A program made the position numbers and the translations under genes. Source: Lachnospiraceae bacterium (lineage in GTDB: Bacteria > Bacillota > Clostridia > Lachnospirales > Lachnospiraceae). Taken from it: 7,916 bases of DNA. Every line of letters begins with the position of its first letter. Position 1 is the stretch's first letter. The notes under the pieces are model-generated. The model did no database searches. It was not told the DNA's origin and saw only the letters and a program-made list of their open reading frames with translations. Positions 6,853 through 7,916 of this stretch are shown in pieces. Where the stretch lies: assembly GCA_017391545.1 (NCBI GenBank), contig JAFOYD010000208.1, forward strand, positions 1 through 7,916, given 5' to 3'.

Positions 6853-6948
6853 GTGCACGACTGGCGGAAGCAGTGCCGATTGAGAGGCATTGTGTAGGAT
6901 GACCTACAGGGAGTGTATGAGATCAGATTTAGAGCCGACCGCCTGGGC
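6853..6948 (+). ncRNA. ZTP (pfl-type) riboswitch aptamer
   Basis: This cis-acting RNA binds ZTP/ZMP (AICAR nucleotides), alarmones of 10-formyl-tetrahydrofolate shortage. The conserved landmarks are present in order: P1 5' strand GUGCAC (6853-6858), the junction GACUGGCGG (6859-6867), P2 UGUAGG/CCUACA (6893-6898 with 6903-6908, loop AUGA), GGGAG next to the P1 3' strand (6909-6918), and the second domain GCCGACCGCCUGGGC (6934-6948). GGCGG (6863-6867) can form the known pseudoknot with CCGCC (6939-6943). An additional hairpin, CAGUGCC/GGCAUUG (6871-6877 with 6886-6892), is inserted between the junction and P2. Downstream genes encode the last two purine steps, a classic ZTP regulon, which independently supports the call. 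By analogy with studied members, ligand binding should hold 6936-6948 and turn expression on. Confidence 0.93.
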
Positions 6949-6982
6949 AGCATTATATTGGTGCGCTCAGGCGGTCGTTTTT
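6936..6982 (+). terminator. Intrinsic terminator of the ZTP riboswitch (expression platform)
   Basis: Bases 6936-6948 pair with 6965-6977 to form a 13-bp GC-rich stem with a single G·U pair and a 16-base loop, followed by TTTTT at 6978-6982. The left arm is the conserved second domain of the aptamer itself. Ligand-bound aptamer and terminator therefore exclude each other, the layout of an 'on' switch: without ZTP transcription stops before the purine genes, with ZTP it continues. Confidence 0.9.
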
Positions 6983-7032
6983 ATGCACATGAGCCACTTT
7001 AGAAACGATTTACTTATTAGGAGGTTTTTAGA

Positions 7033-7746
7033 ATGAACATGTTATCATTGGAGCAGGAATTAAAGGGAAACGCTTACCCTGGCAGAGGAATTGTCATCGG
7101 TAAGACAAAGGATGGAAAAAAAGCTGCCATCGCTTACTTTATCATGGGCAGAAGTGAGAACAGCAGAAATCGTGTGTTCGTGGAGGACGGAGAAGGCATC
7201 CGTACACAGGCATTCGATCCATCAAAATTAAGTGATCCAAGCCTGATCATCTATGCACCTGTTCGTGTACTTGGCAACAAGACAATCGTGACAAACGGCG
7301 ACCAGACAGATACCATCTATGAGCTGATGGACAAACAGCAGACTTTTGAACAGGCGTTAAGAACCAGAGAGTTCGAGCCGGATGCTCCGAATTATACACC
7401 GAGAATTTCAGGTATTCTTCATATCGAGAATGGTAATTACAACTACGCCATGTCCATCTTAAAGAGCAACAACGGCAACCCGGATGCATGCAACCGTTAT
7501 ACCTTTGCATACAGCAATCCTGTAGCAGGAGAAGGACATTTCATTCACACATACATGGGTGATGGCAATCCACTTCCAAGCTTCGAGGGAGAGCCTAAGC
7601 TTGTTGAGATTCCAAACGATATGAACGAGTTCGGCGAGATGGTATGGAACAGCTTAAATGCAGATAATAAAGTTTCTCTTTTCATCCGTTTCATCGACAT
7701 TGAGACAGGAAAATACGAGTCAAAGATTTACAATAAGAACGCATAA
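7033..7746 (+). CDS. purO: IMP cyclohydrolase, PurO-type
   Basis: Catalyses the last step of de novo purine synthesis, closing FAICAR to IMP, in the cytoplasm. 237 residues, similar to the IMP_cyclohyd (PurO-like) family first described in archaea and common in Clostridia; it is unrelated to the N-terminal half of bifunctional PurH. Conserved-looking features are YPGRG (15-19) and GRSENSRNR (39-47); no signal peptide or membrane segment. The archaeal enzyme has an Ntn-hydrolase-like fold, which is family knowledge, not seen here. AGGAGG (7019-7024) stands eight bases before the ATG. The gene is preceded by a ZTP riboswitch and followed after 18 bases by an AICAR formyltransferase gene that makes its substrate. 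That context strongly supports the function. The symbol follows the archaeal gene; Clostridia annotations often give only the product name. Confidence 0.9.
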   Translation: MNMLSLEQELKGNAYPGRGIVIGKTKDGKKAAIAYFIMGRSENSRNRVFVEDGEGIRTQAFDPSKLSDPSLIIYAPVRVLGNKTIVTNGDQTDTIYELMDKQQTFEQALRTREFEPDAPNYTPRISGILHIENGNYNYAMSILKSNNGNPDACNRYTFAYSNPVAGEGHFIHTYMGDGNPLPSFEGEPKLVEIPNDMNEFGEMVWNSLNADNKVSLFIRFIDIETGKYESKIYNKNA

Positions 7747-7764
7747 GAAAAGGAGCAGGATACC

Positions 7765-7916
7765 ATGAACGAATTAGAATTAAAATACGGCTGTAACCCG
7801 AATCAGAAACCTTCTAAAATTTATATGAAAGACGGCGAGCTTCCAATCGAAGTATTGAATGGCAAGCCGGGATACATCAATTTCCTTGATGCATTTAACG
7901 GCTGGCAGCTTGTAAA
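7765..7916 (+). CDS. purH: AICAR formyltransferase, monofunctional PurH-type (3' partial)
   Basis: Start of phosphoribosylaminoimidazolecarboxamide formyltransferase, which uses 10-formyl-THF to turn AICAR into FAICAR. Only 50 full codons are in the window. They begin MNELELKYGCNPNQKPSKIY and continue with LPIEVLNGKPGYINFLDAFNGWQLV. LKYGCNPNQ matches the LRYGENPHQ element that opens the transferase domain of bifunctional PurH, and INFLDAFNGWQLV matches the following conserved stretch. Here it lies at the very N-terminus, so the cyclohydrolase (MGS-like) domain is absent; the PurO-type protein upstream replaces it. An AGGAG site (7751-7755) precedes the ATG by nine bases, and the 18-base gap indicates one operon under the ZTP riboswitch. 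Full length in related Clostridia should be about 390 residues, from memory of the family. Confidence 0.9.
   Translation, partial: MNELELKYGCNPNQKPSKIYMKDGELPIEVLNGKPGYINFLDAFNGWQLV

Larger units (their letters stand above)
6713..7032. other. Divergent intergenic region: PHP promoter, purine promoter, ZTP riboswitch
   Basis: This 320-base stretch without a protein gene is mostly regulatory. From left to right it holds the PHP gene's ribosome site and possible promoter (6721-6757), about 57 bases in which I see nothing specific (6758-6814), the purine operon promoter (6815-6843), the ZTP riboswitch with its terminator (about 6850-6982), and a short unstructured run to the ribosome site AGGAGG at 7019-7024. 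Confidence 0.85.

Noticed and set aside
6830..6858. Imperfect inverted repeat GTGC-CTATC / GATAG-TGCAC before the riboswitch
   Set aside because: Its left arm overlaps the -10 region and would not be transcribed, and the right arm is needed for aptamer stem P1; likely chance overlap.
6853..6948. Alternative riboswitch classes (THF or purine)
   Set aside because: The conserved CUGGCG, GGGAGUG and CCGCCUGGGC landmarks match the ZTP/pfl class, and the expected cores of the other classes are absent.
1..7916. Mobile element, CRISPR array, defence or biosynthetic cluster
   Set aside because: No transposase, integrase, direct-repeat array, toxin or nuclease gene is visible; base composition and codon use look even across the window.

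Overview
The window looks like ordinary chromosome of a low-to-moderate GC Firmicute, most likely a gut-type Clostridia/Lachnospiraceae. The grounds are strong AGGAGG-type ribosome binding sites, tight spacing, consensus sigma-A promoters with 17-bp spacers, a ZTP riboswitch before purine genes, and the PurO-type plus AICAR-formyltransferase-only pair typical of that lineage. The taxonomic call is inference. I see no tRNA, rRNA, CRISPR array, insertion sequence or phage gene.

Region 1 (1-3964) holds a heterodimeric ABC exporter and a regulator. The first half-transporter is cut by the left edge and has a degenerate ATPase site (Walker A glycine to alanine, catalytic Glu to Asp, H-loop His to Gln) but an intact signature. 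The second overlaps it by one base and is complementary: intact Walker A, catalytic Glu and His, but a degenerate signature (LSQGQ). Together they should form one active and one inactive nucleotide site. A TetR-family gene follows. Its promoter carries a perfect 10-bp inverted repeat flanking the -10 box, a strong candidate for the regulator's own operator.

Region 2 (3965-5915) holds a cytoplasmic GH13 cyclomaltodextrinase/neopullulanase/maltogenic amylase with an N-terminal CBM34-like domain. It has its own promoter, a stem-loop at the predicted transcript start, and a 24-bp LacI/CcpA-type palindrome in the leader, which implies sugar-responsive control.

Region 3 (5912-6712, minus strand) holds a PHP-domain metal-dependent phosphoesterase-like protein of unknown substrate. 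It converges on the amylase gene, and the two stop codons overlap.

Region 4 (6713-7916) starts with a 320-bp divergent intergenic region. It holds the PHP gene's probable promoter, then a promoter, a ZTP (pfl-type) riboswitch and its intrinsic terminator. These control a PurO-type IMP cyclohydrolase and, 18 bases after it, an AICAR formyltransferase cut by the right edge. The two proteins carry out the last two steps of de novo purine synthesis. The riboswitch senses ZTP/ZMP, which build up when 10-formyl-THF, the co-substrate of the second enzyme, runs short. The regulatory logic therefore matches the enzymes.

I found no wholly new system. The most interesting material is regulatory: the TetR operator architecture, the two leader elements of the amylase gene, and an extra hairpin inserted in the ZTP aptamer.
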